Shown here piece after piece: positions 9,783 to 19,671 of a stretch of 64,000 nucleotides of DNA; positions within the stretch are counted from its first letter, which is position 1; each line of letters starts with the position of its first letter. The DNA comes from CAIWHR01 sp963816925 (GTDB taxonomy: Bacteria; Pseudomonadota; Gammaproteobacteria; Burkholderiales; Casimicrobiaceae). The DNA lies in assembly GCA_963816925.1 (NCBI GenBank), contig CAWFMY010000028.1, positions 62,001 through 126,000 of the forward strand, given 5' to 3'. Under the pieces are notes generated by a model. The model was not told the DNA's origin. It saw only the letters and a program-made list of their open reading frames with translations, and searched no databases. Position numbers and translations under genes: made by a program.

Positions 9783-10121
9783 TTACAGCGCTTGCGCGCC
9801 GGTTTCGCCCGTGCGGATGCGCACGACCTGTTCGAGATCGAAAACGAATATCTTGCCGTCGCCGATCTTGCCGGTGTTGGCGGCCTTCTCGATCGCCTCG
9901 ATCACGCGCTCGAGGAGCTCGTCGGTGATCGCGGCCTCGATCTTGACCTTCGGCAGGAAGTCCACGACGTACTCGGCGCCGCGATAGAGCTCCGTGTGGC
10001 CCTTCTGCCGTCCGAAGCCCTTGACCTCGGTGACGGTGACGCCTTGCACGCCGATGGCCGACAGGGCCTCGCGGACCTCGTCCAGCTTGAACGGCTTGAT
10101 GATGGCGGTAACCAGTTTCAT
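9783..10121 (-). CDS. glnK: Nitrogen regulatory protein P-II
   Basis: Trimeric PII signal protein (112 aa) that senses 2-oxoglutarate, ATP/ADP and glutamine status. The sequence is canonical: MKLVTAIIKPFKLDEVREAL, T-loop with the uridylylation tyrosine in GHTELYRGAEY, and the C-terminal GDGKIFVFDLEQVVRIRTGE. The gene order with amt indicates the GlnK paralogue, which blocks Amt when nitrogen is ample. It is intact, starts at ATG 10119-10121 and shares the operon with the porin and amt. Confidence 0.95.
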   Translation of the reverse strand: MKLVTAIIKPFKLDEVREALSAIGVQGVTVTEVKGFGRQKGHTELYRGAEYVVDFLPKVKIEAAITDELLERVIEAIEKAANTGKIGDGKIFVFDLEQVVRIRTGETGAQAL

Positions 10122-10168
10122 GATTTCCTCATGTTTCTCGTGGTCGCTCGAATGGCGTCGCCGCCGGA

Positions 10169-11009
10169 TCAGAACGTCTTCTTGACGTAGACGATGCCGG
10201 CGTCCTTGGCGGTGTTGTAGCCGGTGAGGTCGGTGTAGAACGCCTGCTTTCGCCGTGTTGCCGGTGTAGTACGCGCCGATTTCCACGCCCTTGAACAGTC
10301 CCTCGGGCACGAGGTAGGAGAGGCCGATACGCCAGTCGTCGTAGCCGACCTTCGCGTCGCCGCTGCCGTCGTGGGCGACGTCGAGAATCCCGTAATGGGT
10401 GAGCAGCGTGAAACCCGATTCGCCAAACGGATAGTTGGCGGTGAAGTCGATGTACCAGGTGCCGTCGGTCTTCTGCCCGGTCGGCTGGGCACCGAAATAG
10501 TTCGTGAAGCTGTAGCTTGCCTTCGCGCTGATCCACTTCCACGCGATGGCACCGTAGCCCTCGAACGTGTCGGCGTTGATCACACCGGGGTTCTTCCGGC
10601 CCGGGTAGAGGTAGTAGTAGAGGCCGACGTCGTAGGACCAGTCTTCGCTGCCCGGGAACGTATTCTTGTAGCCGCCGTAGAAGTCCCATTCGAGGCTCGA
10701 CCGGTTGTACAAGCCGAAGTCCTCGAGCCAGCTGATGTTCGACGCCCACGTACCCAGGTAGAAACCGCTCGAATGCGCCCAGTCGAATCCGCCTTGGACG
10801 GCCGGCTGGCCGCCGGTTTGCGCGATGCTGCGGAAGCCGTACTGGCTGAAGAGACCGACATTCGCCGTCAAGGTGTAGTCGGGGGTCGGCGCTGGCGCGG
10901 GCGCCGGGGCGGCGGCCGGCGGCGGGGTCTGCGCCAGCGCGACGCCCGAGGCCATGGCGGCCGCGGTGAGCAAGGTGGCGAAGCGAAGCGATCGAGGTTT
11001 CGAGAACAT
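10169..11009 (-). CDS. TorF-like outer-membrane porin (one frameshift)
   Basis: About 279 residues once one base is removed. A signal peptide (FATLLTAAAMASGVALAQ) is followed by a Pro/Ala-rich spacer, then alternating aromatic beta-strands (YTLTANVGLFSQYGFRSI, YLGTWASNISWLED, SYDVGLYYYLYPG) ending GIVYVKKTF, as in the TorF/Gcw_chp putative porin family. The frame shifts near 10245: AAA-CAG-GCG-TTC (KQAF) is read with an extra G. It is the first gene of the transcript with glnK and amt, consistent with outer-membrane uptake of a nitrogen compound. That role is inferred from position; the family is poorly characterised. Confidence 0.8.
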
Positions 11010-11070
11010 GGTGATTCCCTTGGTGGTTGACGAAAGGCGAAGCGAGGGACGGTATTTCCGCCTTCCCCTC

Positions 11071-11086
11071 AGCATTTCGTGTGCCA
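11071..11086 (-). promoter_or_regulatory. Sigma-54 (-24/-12) promoter of porin–glnK–amt
   Basis: On the minus strand this reads TGGCACACGAAATGCT, matching the -24/-12 consensus TGGCAC-N5-TTGCW at all but one key base. The spacing is correct. A start about 12 bases downstream gives a leader of roughly 50 bases before the porin ATG at 11009. Sigma-54 control of glnK–amt is established in Proteobacteria. Confidence 0.8.
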
Positions 11087-11136
11087 CTGCAGCAAAATGA
11101 TAATAATCAATGTATTGCGATGATTTTTTGGGCGGC

Positions 11137-11176
11137 GCGCCATTTTGGCGGGACTTCAGACGCACTCTCTTGGTGC
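11137..11176 (-). promoter_or_regulatory. Two NtrC-like enhancer dyads
   Basis: Two 15-base dyads match the NtrC pattern GCACY-N5-GGTGC: GCACTCTCTTGGTGC at 11162-11176 (near-consensus) and GCGCCATTTTGGCGG at 11137-11151 (degenerate). Their centres are 25 bases apart and lie about 60-90 bases upstream of the -24 box, the normal place for an activator of sigma-54 polymerase. The rest of 11010-11325 holds the porin leader, an AT-rich stretch at 11095-11130 and the ubiK upstream region, but no other gene. Confidence 0.6.
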
Positions 11177-11325
11177 GCGTTTCCGGGCGTCTGCACGGCG
11201 TTGGGGCGAGCATCCAATGCGCGCGGGCGCGTCGGCCAAACGGTCGAAGGCGTCGTGGCGACGATGTTTGCTAGACTCGTCCGCATCGTTTCCGCGCAGG
11301 ATTGACGCTCCCCGGAGGCCCTCCC

Positions 11326-11577
11326 ATGCTGAACAGCAAGGCATTCGACGATCTCGCCGCCCGGATCGGGCAGGCCATCGAAAACAGCCCCGCGAAGGAC
11401 ATCGAGAAAAATGTCCGGGCGATGCTGTCGTCGGGACTCGCCCGCCTCGACCTCGTGCCGCGCGCCGAATTCGACGTGCAGGCGCAGGTGCTGCTCAAGA
11501 CACGCGAAAAACTCGAGGCGCTCGAAGCGCGGTTGGCCGAGATCGAGAAGCGCGTGCCGCCCGGCAAGACCGGCTAG
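11326..11577 (+). CDS. ubiK: Ubiquinone biosynthesis accessory factor UbiK
   Basis: Small helical protein (83 aa) of the UbiK/YqiC (BMFP) family, an accessory factor for aerobic ubiquinone synthesis that associates with UbiJ and membranes. It shows FDDLAARIGQAIENSP at the N-terminus, LDLVPRAEFDVQAQVL in the middle and a C-terminal coiled coil (REKLEALEARLAEIEKRV). ATG 11326 was chosen because GGAGG lies at 11314-11318. comM follows 60 bases downstream, a frequent pairing in Betaproteobacteria. Confidence 0.9.
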   Translation: MLNSKAFDDLAARIGQAIENSPAKDIEKNVRAMLSSGLARLDLVPRAEFDVQAQVLLKTREKLEALEARLAEIEKRVPPGKTG

Positions 11578-11637
11578 CGCCGCGGGCGCGCGGCGCCCGC
11601 CTGCTCTCCCAGATTGCGTTTAACCGGCGAGGCGCCG

Positions 11638-13158
11638 ATGTCGCTCGCGGTTGTCCAGTCGCGCGCCCTTGCCGGCCTCGAGGCGCCGCAGGTCGCGGTC
11701 GAGGTCCATCTCGCCGGCGGGCTGCCGGCGTTCAATCTCGTCGGTCTTCCGGACACCGAAGTGAAGGAATCGCGCGAACGCGTGCGCGCGGCGCTGCAAA
11801 ACGCGCAGTTCGAGTTCCCCGCACGCAAGATCACGGTCAACCTCGCGCCCGCCGACCTGCCCAAGGAATCGGGCCGCTTCGACCTGCCGATCGCGATCGG
11901 GATCCTCGCGGCGACGGGGCAGATTCCCGCGAACGCGCTTGCCGCGCATGAATTCGCCGGCGAACTTGCGCTGGGCGGCGCATTGCGGGCGATCCGCGGG
12001 GCGCTGCCGATGGTATTGGGCGCGCGCCGCGACGGCCGCGCGTTCGTGCTGCCGGCGGCGAACGCAGCCGAGGCATCCCTCGTGCGCGACGCGGTCGTGC
12101 ACCCTGCCGCGACGCTGCTCGCGGTATGCGCGCATCTCGCGGGACGCGACCCGATACCGGCGCTCGTGCCATCCACGTCCGTCATCGACGAATCGGCGTT
12201 TCCCGATCTCGCCGACGTCCGGGGACAGGTCCAGGCGAAGCGCGCGTTGACGATCGCGGCCGCGGGCGGACACAGCGTGCTGATGATCGGGCCGCCCGGC
12301 ACGGGTAAGTCGATGCTGGCGCAGCGGCTGCCGGGGCTCCTTCCGCCCTTGTCCGAGGACGAGGCGCTCGCGACCGCCGCCATCGCATCGCTCGCGGGCC
12401 GCTTCAATCCGGCGGCGTGGGGAATGCGGCCGTTTCGCGCGCCGCACCACACGTCGAGCGCGGTCGCGCTGACCGGCGGCGGCAGCGATCCGCGCCCCGG
12501 CGAGATTTCGCTCGCGCACCACGGCGTCCTGTTTCTCGACGAGCTCCCGGAGTGGGACCGCCGGGTGCTGGAAGCGCTGCGCGAGCCGCTCGAGTCGGGC
12601 GTCATCCACATCTCGCGCGCGGCGCGCCAGAGCACGTTTCCGGCGCAGTTCCAGTTCGTCGCGGCGATGAATCCGTGCCCCTGCGGATGGCTGGGTCACG
12701 ACAGCGGGCGCTGTCACTGCACGCCCGACCGCATCGCACGGTATCGGGCTCGCGTGTCCGGGCCGCTGCTCGATCGGATCGACCTCGGGATCGAGGTTCC
12801 CGCGCTCACGCCGGAAGCGATGGCGTCGCGCGCATCCGCGGAGGCATGTGCGCAATCCCGCGAGACGGCAAGCGATGCCATCCGCGAACGTGCGATGCGC
12901 GCCCGTGCGCGGCAAACGAGTCGGCAAGGCAAGCCGAACGCGCGCCTCGGCCCCCGCGAGATCGAGGCGCATTGCACGCCCGATGCCGCGGGCGCCGCGC
13001 TGCTCGCGCAGGCGATGGCGCGGCTGTCGTTGTCCGCGCGTGCCTATCACCGGATCCTCAAGGTCGCGCGGACGATCGCCGATCTCGCCGACGCGGCCAC
13101 GATCGGCGCGGCGCACGTCGCGGAAGCGGTCGGTTACCGGCGTTTCGACCGGATGTGA
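11638..13158 (+). CDS. comM: YifB/ComM family Mg-chelatase-like AAA ATPase
   Basis: Hexameric AAA+ helicase-like ATPase (506 aa); ComM promotes branch migration during natural transformation. The N-terminal Lon-like fold (AFNLVGLPDTEVKESRERV) precedes the ATPase core with Walker A GPPGTGKSM and Walker B LFLDELPEW. A cysteine cluster (NPCPCGWLGHDSGRCHC) and the Mg-chelatase C-terminal domain (LSLSARAYHRILKVARTIAD) follow. Start ATG 11638 matches the family N-terminus MSLAVVQSRAL. The gene is intact. It suggests possible competence, though no other competence genes are present in the window. Confidence 0.93.
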   Translation: MSLAVVQSRALAGLEAPQVAVEVHLAGGLPAFNLVGLPDTEVKESRERVRAALQNAQFEFPARKITVNLAPADLPKESGRFDLPIAIGILAATGQIPANALAAHEFAGELALGGALRAIRGALPMVLGARRDGRAFVLPAANAAEASLVRDAVVHPAATLLAVCAHLAGRDPIPALVPSTSVIDESAFPDLADVRGQVQAKRALTIAAAGGHSVLMIGPPGTGKSMLAQRLPGLLPPLSEDEALATAAIASLAGRFNPAAWGMRPFRAPHHTSSAVALTGGGSDPRPGEISLAHHGVLFLDELPEWDRRVLEALREPLESGVIHISRAARQSTFPAQFQFVAAMNPCPCGWLGHDSGRCHCTPDRIARYRARVSGPLLDRIDLGIEVPALTPEAMASRASAEACAQSRETASDAIRERAMRARARQTSRQGKPNARLGPREIEAHCTPDAAGAALLAQAMARLSLSARAYHRILKVARTIADLADAATIGAAHVAEAVGYRRFDRM

Positions 13159-13239
13159 GCGCGAAGCAAGCGTCGCCGCCGCCGGCCCGCTATCATTCGG
13201 TTCTCCCGCCTCGGCGCGCCTGCCGCCGCCGGATCCCCG

Positions 13240-14445
13240 ATGAACGATCACTACGTCACTCACCTCCGCGACATCCTCGGCCAGATCCGCGCCGACGGCT
13301 TCGAGAAGAAGGAGCGCGTCATCTCGAGCCCGCAGTCGCCCGAGATCGAGCTTCAGGGCGGCGCGCGGGTCCTCAACTTCTGCGCCAACAACTACCTCGG
13401 CCTCGCCAACGATCCGCGCCTCGTCGGCGCCGCGCGCGACGGTCTCGTGCGCTACGGCTTCGGCCTCGCGTCGGTGCGCTTCATCTGCGGCACGCAAAGC
13501 GTGCACACGGCGCTCGAGGCGGCGCCTCGCGGCATTCCTCGCGGACCGACGCGGCCATCCTGTACGGCAGCTGTTTCGACGCGAACGGCGGCCTGTTCGA
13601 GACGCTGCTCGGAGAAGAGGACGCCGTGATCAGCGACGAGCTCAACCACGCGAGCATCGTCGACGGCATTCGCCTCTGCAAGGCGAAGCGCTACCGCTAC
13701 CGCAATAACGACATGGCGGACCTCGAAGCGAAGCTTGCCGAGGCGAAGGCCGCGGGGGCCCGCTTCACGCTGATCGCCACCGACGGCGTGTTCTCGATGG
13801 ACGGCATCGTCGCCGACCTGCGCGTCGATCTGCGACCTCGCCGACCGTCACGGCGCGCTGACGATGGTCGACGATTCGCACGCGGTCGGTTTCGTCGGCG
13901 AAGGCGGCCGCGGCACGCCGGAGCACTGCGGTGTCGCGGGCCGGATCGACATCGTCACCGGCACGCTCGGGAAAGCGATGGGGGGCGCGTCCGGCGGTTA
14001 CGTCGCCGCGCGGCGCGAGATCGTCGACCTCCTGCGCCAGCGCTCGCGCCCGTACCTGTTTTCGAACACGCTGGCGCCGTCGATCGCCGCCGCGTCGCTC
14101 GAGGTGCTCGAGCTCCTCGCAAGCAGCGAAGGCGCCGCGCTGCGCCGCCGCGTGCGCGAGAATGGCGCGCGCTTTCGCAAGGGGATGACGGCGCTCGGCT
14201 TCGATCTCGTGCCCGGCGATCATCCGATCATCCCCGTGATGCTGGGCGACGCGCAGCTCGCGACCCGGATGGCGGACGCGCTGCTCGCCGAGGGCATCTA
14301 CGTCATCGGCTTCTCGTACCCGGTCGTCCCGAAGGGCAAGGCGCGGATCCGGACCCAGATGAGCGCCGCCCATACGACGGCGCAGGTCGACCGCGCGATC
14401 GCTGCGTTCGGGCGGGTCGGCCGCGCGCTCGGGGTCGTGCAATGA
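13240..14445 (+). CDS. kbl: Glycine C-acetyltransferase (three one-base insertions)
   Basis: PLP enzyme converting 2-amino-3-oxobutyrate plus CoA to glycine and acetyl-CoA, second step of threonine degradation. The start and end are in the same frame (about 400 aa). Three extra bases interrupt it: an added G near 13525, another near 13542, and a T near 13826. After correction the protein reads HTALEARLAAFL, then TDAAILYGSCFDANGGLFE, then ICDLADRHGALTMVDDSHAVG. The PLP lysine is in TGTLGKAMGGASGGY. Corrected length matches E. coli Kbl (398 aa). Its stop overlaps the first possible tdh ATG, so the two form an operon. Confidence 0.85.
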
Positions 14446-14462
14446 ATGAAACGGATATCGCC

Positions 14463-15499
14463 ATGAAAGTGCTTGCCAAGCTGGAACGCGCGCCGGGGTT
14501 GACGCTCACGCGCGTGAAAAAGCCGGAAGTCGGCCACAACGACGTGATGATCCGGATCACGAAGACCGCGATCTGCGGCACCGACATCCATATCTGGAAG
14601 TGGGACGACTGGGCGCAGAAGACGATTCCCGTGCCGATGCACGTCGGCCACGAATACGTGGGCGAAATCGTCGAGCTCGGGCAGGAAGTGCGCGGCTTCA
14701 CGATCGGCGACCGCGTCTCCGGAGAAGGCCACATCACCTGCGGCTTCTGCCGCAACTGCCGCGCCGGGCCGGCGCCACCTCTGCCGCAACACGGTCGGCG
14801 TCGGCGTCAACCGCGAAGGCGCGTTCGCCGAGTACCTGGTGATCCCGGCGTTCAACGCGTTCAAGATTCCCGACGACATTCCCGACGAGATCGCGGCGAT
14901 CTTCGATCCGTTCGGCAACGCGACGCACACGGCGCTGTCGTTCAATCTGGTCGGCGAGGACGTGCTCATCACCGGCGCCGGGCCGATCGGCATCATGGCG
15001 GCGGCGATCGCGCGCCACGTCGGCGCGCGCTACATCGTGATCACCGACGTCAACGACTACCGGCTCGACCTCGCGCGGCGGATGGGCGCGACGCGCGCGG
15101 TCAACGTCGGGAAGACAAAGCTGCGCGACGTGATGGCGCGAGCTCGGCATGACCGAGGGCTTCGACGTCGGTCTCGAGATGTCCGGCGTGCCGGCGGCGT
15201 TCTCCGCCATGCTCGAGTGCATGAACCACGGCGGCAAGATCGCGCTCCTCGGCATCCCGCCCGCGAACATGGCGATCGACTGGAACCAGGTGATCTTCAA
15301 GGGCCTCGAGATCAAGGGCGTCTACGGGCGCGAGATGTTCGAGACCTGGTACAAGATGGTGGCGATGCTGCAAAGCGGCCTCGACCTCACGCCGATGATC
15401 ACGCATCGGTACGCCGTCGACGACTACGAGAAGGCCTTCGCGACCATGCTCTCGGGCCAGAGCGGGAAGGTCGTGCTCGACTGGGCCGAGGCCACGTAG
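14463..15499 (+). CDS. tdh: L-threonine 3-dehydrogenase (two one-base insertions)
   Basis: Zinc/NAD+ enzyme oxidising L-threonine to 2-amino-3-oxobutyrate, the substrate of Kbl. Corrected length is 344 aa (E. coli 341). Catalytic zinc ligands lie in TAICGTDIHIWKW and VGHEYVGEIV; structural-zinc cysteines are in CGFCRNC; the Rossmann motif is ITGAGPIGIMAAAIARHVGA. Extra C bases near 14768 and 15140 shift the frame; removing them restores AGRRHLCRNTVGVGVNREG and VMAELGMTEGFDVG. I start at ATG 14463 (MKVLAKLERAPG), aligned with E. coli; ATG 14442 overlaps the kbl stop and would add seven residues. Confidence 0.85.
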
Positions 15500-15546
15500 G
15501 GCGCGCCGCTACGCTTTTGCTGCAGTGCGGTAAACTGGCCGGTTCC

Positions 15547-18500
15547 ATGAATGCCGTCGCCGACCGCCTGCCCGACATCGCGGACGCGCATGCCGAGCCC
15601 CCCGGCTGCGCGAGATTCCCTACAACTACACGTCGTTCTCCGATCGCGAGATCGTGATCCGCCTGCTCGGGGACGAGATGTGGTCGGTCCTGGAAGGCTT
15701 GCGCGGCGAGCGACGCACCGGCCGGTCGGCGCGGATGCTGTTCGAAGTGCTGGGCGACATCTGGGTCGTCGACCGCAATCCGTATCTGCAGGACGACCTC
15801 CTCGACAACCCGAAGCGACGGCGGTTGCTGGTCGAGGCGATGCGGCACCGGCTGGCGGAGATCGACAAGCGGCGGCAGGCCAACGTCGGAAGCGATGCGG
15901 AGCTCGATGCGCGCGTCGCGCAGCTCGTCGCGGCCGCGCGCGCGGCGGTCGACCGCTTCGATGCGTCGTTCGACGGCACCGCGGCGCTGCGCCGCCGGGC
16001 GCTGCGGGTCCTCAACCGGCATACACGCCGGGACAACATCGCCTTCGACGGCCTGGCGCGCGTCTCGCATGTAACCGATGCGACCGACTGGCGCGTCGAA
16101 TATCCGTTCGTCGTCCTCTATCCCGACACCGAAGAGGAAGTGCGCGCGCTGGTCGAGGATTGCATCGAGCTCGGCCTCACCATCATCCCGCGCGGCGGCG
16201 GCACCGGCTACACGGGGGGCGCCATCCCGTTGACGCGCCAGTCCGCGGTGATCAACACCGAGAAGCTGGAGCGCTTGTCCCCGATCGAGCGCGTCGCGAT
16301 CGCGGGGTGCGCGGAGCCGGTCGCGACGATCGACTGCGGCGCGGGGGTCGTCACGCGCCGGGTGATGGAGGCCGCGGAGGCGGCCGGACTCGTCTTCGCC
16401 GTCGACCCCACGTCGGCGGACGCGTCGTGCATCGGCGGCAACGTCGCGATGAACGCGGGCGGAAAGAAGGCGGTGCTTTGGGGCACCGCGCTCGACAACC
16501 TGCTGTCGTGGCGGATGGTGACGCCGGACGCGCGGTGGCTCGACGTCACGCGCGTCGACCACAACCTCGGCAAGATCCACGATGCGGCGGTCGCGACGTT
16601 CGAGCTCGCTTTCTACGGCGCCGACGGCACGACGGTCGAGCGCAAGGAGACGCTCGCGATTCCGGGCGCATCGTTCAGGAAAGCCGGGCTCGGCAAGGAC
16701 GTCACCGACAAATTCCTCTCCGGTCTGCCCGGCATCCAGAAGGAAGGCTGCGACGGGTTGATCACGAGCGCGCGTTTCGTGCTGCACCGGATGCCGCCGG
16801 CGGCGCGGACCGTCTGCCTCGAATTCTTCGGGGCGGTGCGCGACTCGACGCCGGCGATCGTCGAGATCAAGAGCTACCTCGACACGCGGCCCGGCGGCGC
16901 GATCCTCGCCGGGCTCGAGCACCTCGACGAGCGGTACGTCAAGGCGGTGGGCTACGCGACGAAGGCCAAGCGCCACGGCCGGCCGAAGATGGTGCTGCTG
17001 GGCGACATCGTCGGCGAGTCGGACGACGCCGTGGCGAAGGCCGCGTCCGAAGTCGTCCGCATCGCCAACGCGCGCGGCGCCGAAGGGTTCGTCGCCGTCT
17101 CCGCGGACGCGCGGAAGAAATTCTGGCTCGACCGCGCGCGCACGGCGGCGATCGCGCGGCACACGAACGCGTTCAAGATCAACGAGGACGTGGTGATCCC
17201 GTTGCCGCGGCTCGGCGACTACACCGATGGCATCGAGCGGATCAACGTCGAGCTGTCGCTCGCGAACAAGCTCGCGCTCTGCGACGCGCTCGGCGCGCTG
17301 TTTGCGCCAAGGCATGCCGGATCGTCGCTCGCGTCGCTTTGGGCGCCCGACGACGACGCGCGTCCGGCGCCGGACCTGCTGGACGGCGAAGATCGACGAA
17401 GCGCGCGCACTCGTCGGCGCGACGCGCGCGCGCTGGCAGGATCTGCGCGACCGGCTCGACACGGTCTTTCCGGCGCTGCAGGACCGATCCGACGTGGTGT
17501 CGTGGAAGGCGGAGCTGCGGGCCCCGCTCGCCGAGATCTTCGCCGGCCTCGCGTTCGCGCCGGTGCTGGCGCGCTGCGATGCGATCCACAAGGAAATCCT
17601 GCGAAGCCGCGTCTTCGTCGCGCTGCACATGCACGCGGGCGACGGCAACGTGCACACGAACATCCCGGTCAACTCCGACGACTACGCGATGCTGCGCTCG
17701 GCGAACGCCGCGGTGGCGCGGATCATGGCGCTCGCGCGGCGCCTCGACGGCGTCATTTCCGGCGAGCACGGGATCGGCATCACCAAGCTCGAATACCTGA
17801 CCGCCGGCGAGCTGGCGCCGTTCGCGGACTACAAGCGTCGCGTCGATCCGCACGGCCGGTTCAACGCCGGGAAGCTCGTGGCCGGCGCGACGCTCGCGAA
17901 TGCGTACACGCCGAGCTTTTCCCTGATCGGCCACGAGAGCCTGATCCTCGAGGCGTCCGCCATCGGCGAAATCGCCGACTCGGTCAAGGATTGCCTGCGC
18001 TGCGGGAAATGCAAGCCGGTGTGCGCGACGCACGTGCCGCGCGCGAACCTCCTCTATTCGCCGCGCAACAAGATCCTCGCGACCTCGCTGCTGATCGAGG
18101 CGTTCCTGTACGAGGAGCAGACGCGCCGCGGCGTGAGCCTGCGCCACTTCGACGCGTTCGGCGACGTCGCGGATCATTGCACCGTCTGCCACAAGTGCAA
18201 GAACCCGTGCCCGGTCGACATCGACTTCGGCGACGTCTCGATCGCGATGCGCAACCTGCTGCGGCGCGAGGGCAGGCGCAAGTGGAATCCGGGCGCCGCG
18301 GCGACGATGTTCTACCTCAACGCGACGGACCCGGCGACGATCAGGATCGCGCAGCGCGTGCTGATCGGCTGGGGCGCCCGCGCGCAGCGGACTGCGAACG
18401 GCATCGCGCGGCGCTTCGGCATCGCCCAGGCGCAAACGCGGCATCCGCCGGCAACCGTCGGCAAGCGGGCGATCAAGGCGCAACTCGTCCATTTCATCAA

Positions 18501-19398
18501 CAAGCCGATGCCGGGCGGCCTGCCGAAGCGCACGTCGCGCGCGCTGCTCGACATCGAGGACGACGCGGTCGTGCCGATCATCCGCGATCCGGCGAAAATC
18601 GGCGACGATTCGGAGGCGGTGTTCTATTTTCCCGGCTGCGGCTCCGAGCGGCTGTTCTCGCAGGTGGGCCTCGCCACGCAGGCCATGCTCTATCACCTCG
18701 GCACGCAGACGGTGCTGCCCCCCGGCTACCTCTGCTGCGGCTATCCGCAGACCGCGTCGGGCAACGAGGATCGCGGCCGGCAGATCACCACATCCAACCG
18801 CGTGCTGTTCCACCGGGTGGCCAACACGCTCAACTATCTCGACATCCGCACCGTGATCGTCTCCTGCGGCACGTGCATGGACCAGCTGCAGAAATACGAA
18901 TTCGACAAGATCTTTCCCGGCTGCAGGCTGCTCGACATCCACGAATACCTGCTCGAAAAGGGCGTCCGCGTCGACGGGGTCGACGGCGTGCGGTACATGT
19001 ACCACGACCCCTGCCACACGCCGATGAAGACCTATGCGCCACTCAAGGTCGTCAACGAACTGATGGGCGTGCCCGTGGTCCTGAACGACCGCTGCTGCGG
19101 CGAGTCGGGATCGCTCGCGACCACGCGGCCCGATGTCTCCACCCAGGTTCGGTTCCGCAAGGAGGAGGAGATGCGCAAGGGCGCCGCCGGGTTGCGCGCC
19201 GGCGGGTTCGACGGCGACGTCAAGGTCCTCACGTCCTGCCCGTCGTGCCTGCAGGGCCTGTCCCGGTTCGACGACGACGCGGGGACGCGCGCCGACTACA
19301 TCGTCGTGGAGATGGCGAAGCGCATCCTCGGCCCGGACTGGCTGCCGGAATACGTCGCGCGGGCGAATGCCGGCGGGATCGAGCGCGTGCTCGTTTGA
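15547..19398 (+). CDS. FAD/FMN-binding oxidoreductase with Fe-S and CCG domains (two frameshifts)
   Basis: About 1283-residue enzyme of the betaproteobacterial DUF3683 family, resembling a D-2-hydroxyacid (D-lactate-like) dehydrogenase fused to a GlpC-like electron-transfer unit. Order: DUF3683 region; PCMH-type FAD domain (IIPRGGGTGYTGGAIPLT, VDPTSADASCIGGNVAM); FAD-linked oxidase C-terminus (LHMHAGDGNVHTNIPVN, GVISGEHGIGITKLE); two [4Fe-4S] motifs (CLRCGKCKPVC, CTVCHKCKNPCP); and two CCG domains (LCCGYP, CCGESGS). One C is missing from a poly-C at 15598-15603 and one G is added near 17385. It probably feeds electrons to quinone; the substrate is not determinable. Confidence 0.82.
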
Positions 19399-19671
19399 CG
19401 GGGGGCGATCGCCGCGCGGGGAAAGAAAAAGCCCCCGCGGCGACGACCTGCTGCTGTGGCCGGCCGCGCCGTGGGGGGTGGAGGGAACTATCGTTGCCCA
19501 AAGCGTAAGTCTTCCCGCGCGTCCCGCGCACCCGAAAAATCGTGCCCGAAAATGCCGAAAATTCACGCTTCGGACCGACAGGAACGGGGGTTTCGGGCGC
19601 TGCGCGGTAGGGCGGGCGCCCACGGGTTTGTGCTATAACCTCGCGATGCCGCTCCATCATGGCAGCCGCCC
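19399..19671 (+). other. Intergenic region with hairpin, no gene seen
   Basis: A GC-rich imperfect hairpin (19416-19445) brackets an A-rich loop AAAGAAAAA but has no T-run on either strand, so it is not a convincing terminator. An extended -10-like TGCTATAAC lies at 19631-19639, about 30 bases before the next ATG, and may be the promoter of the following gene. No tRNA, 6S or SRP RNA motif was recognised. Confidence 0.4.

Noticed and set aside
12417..15152. Very long plus-strand frame spanning comM, kbl and tdh
   Set aside because: It links frame-shifted pieces of three different genes; residue composition outside those pieces is that of a GC-rich shadow.
19416..19445. Hairpin after the FAD/Fe-S oxidoreductase gene as a terminator
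   Set aside because: The stem is imperfect, the A-rich run is in the loop, and no T-run follows on either strand.
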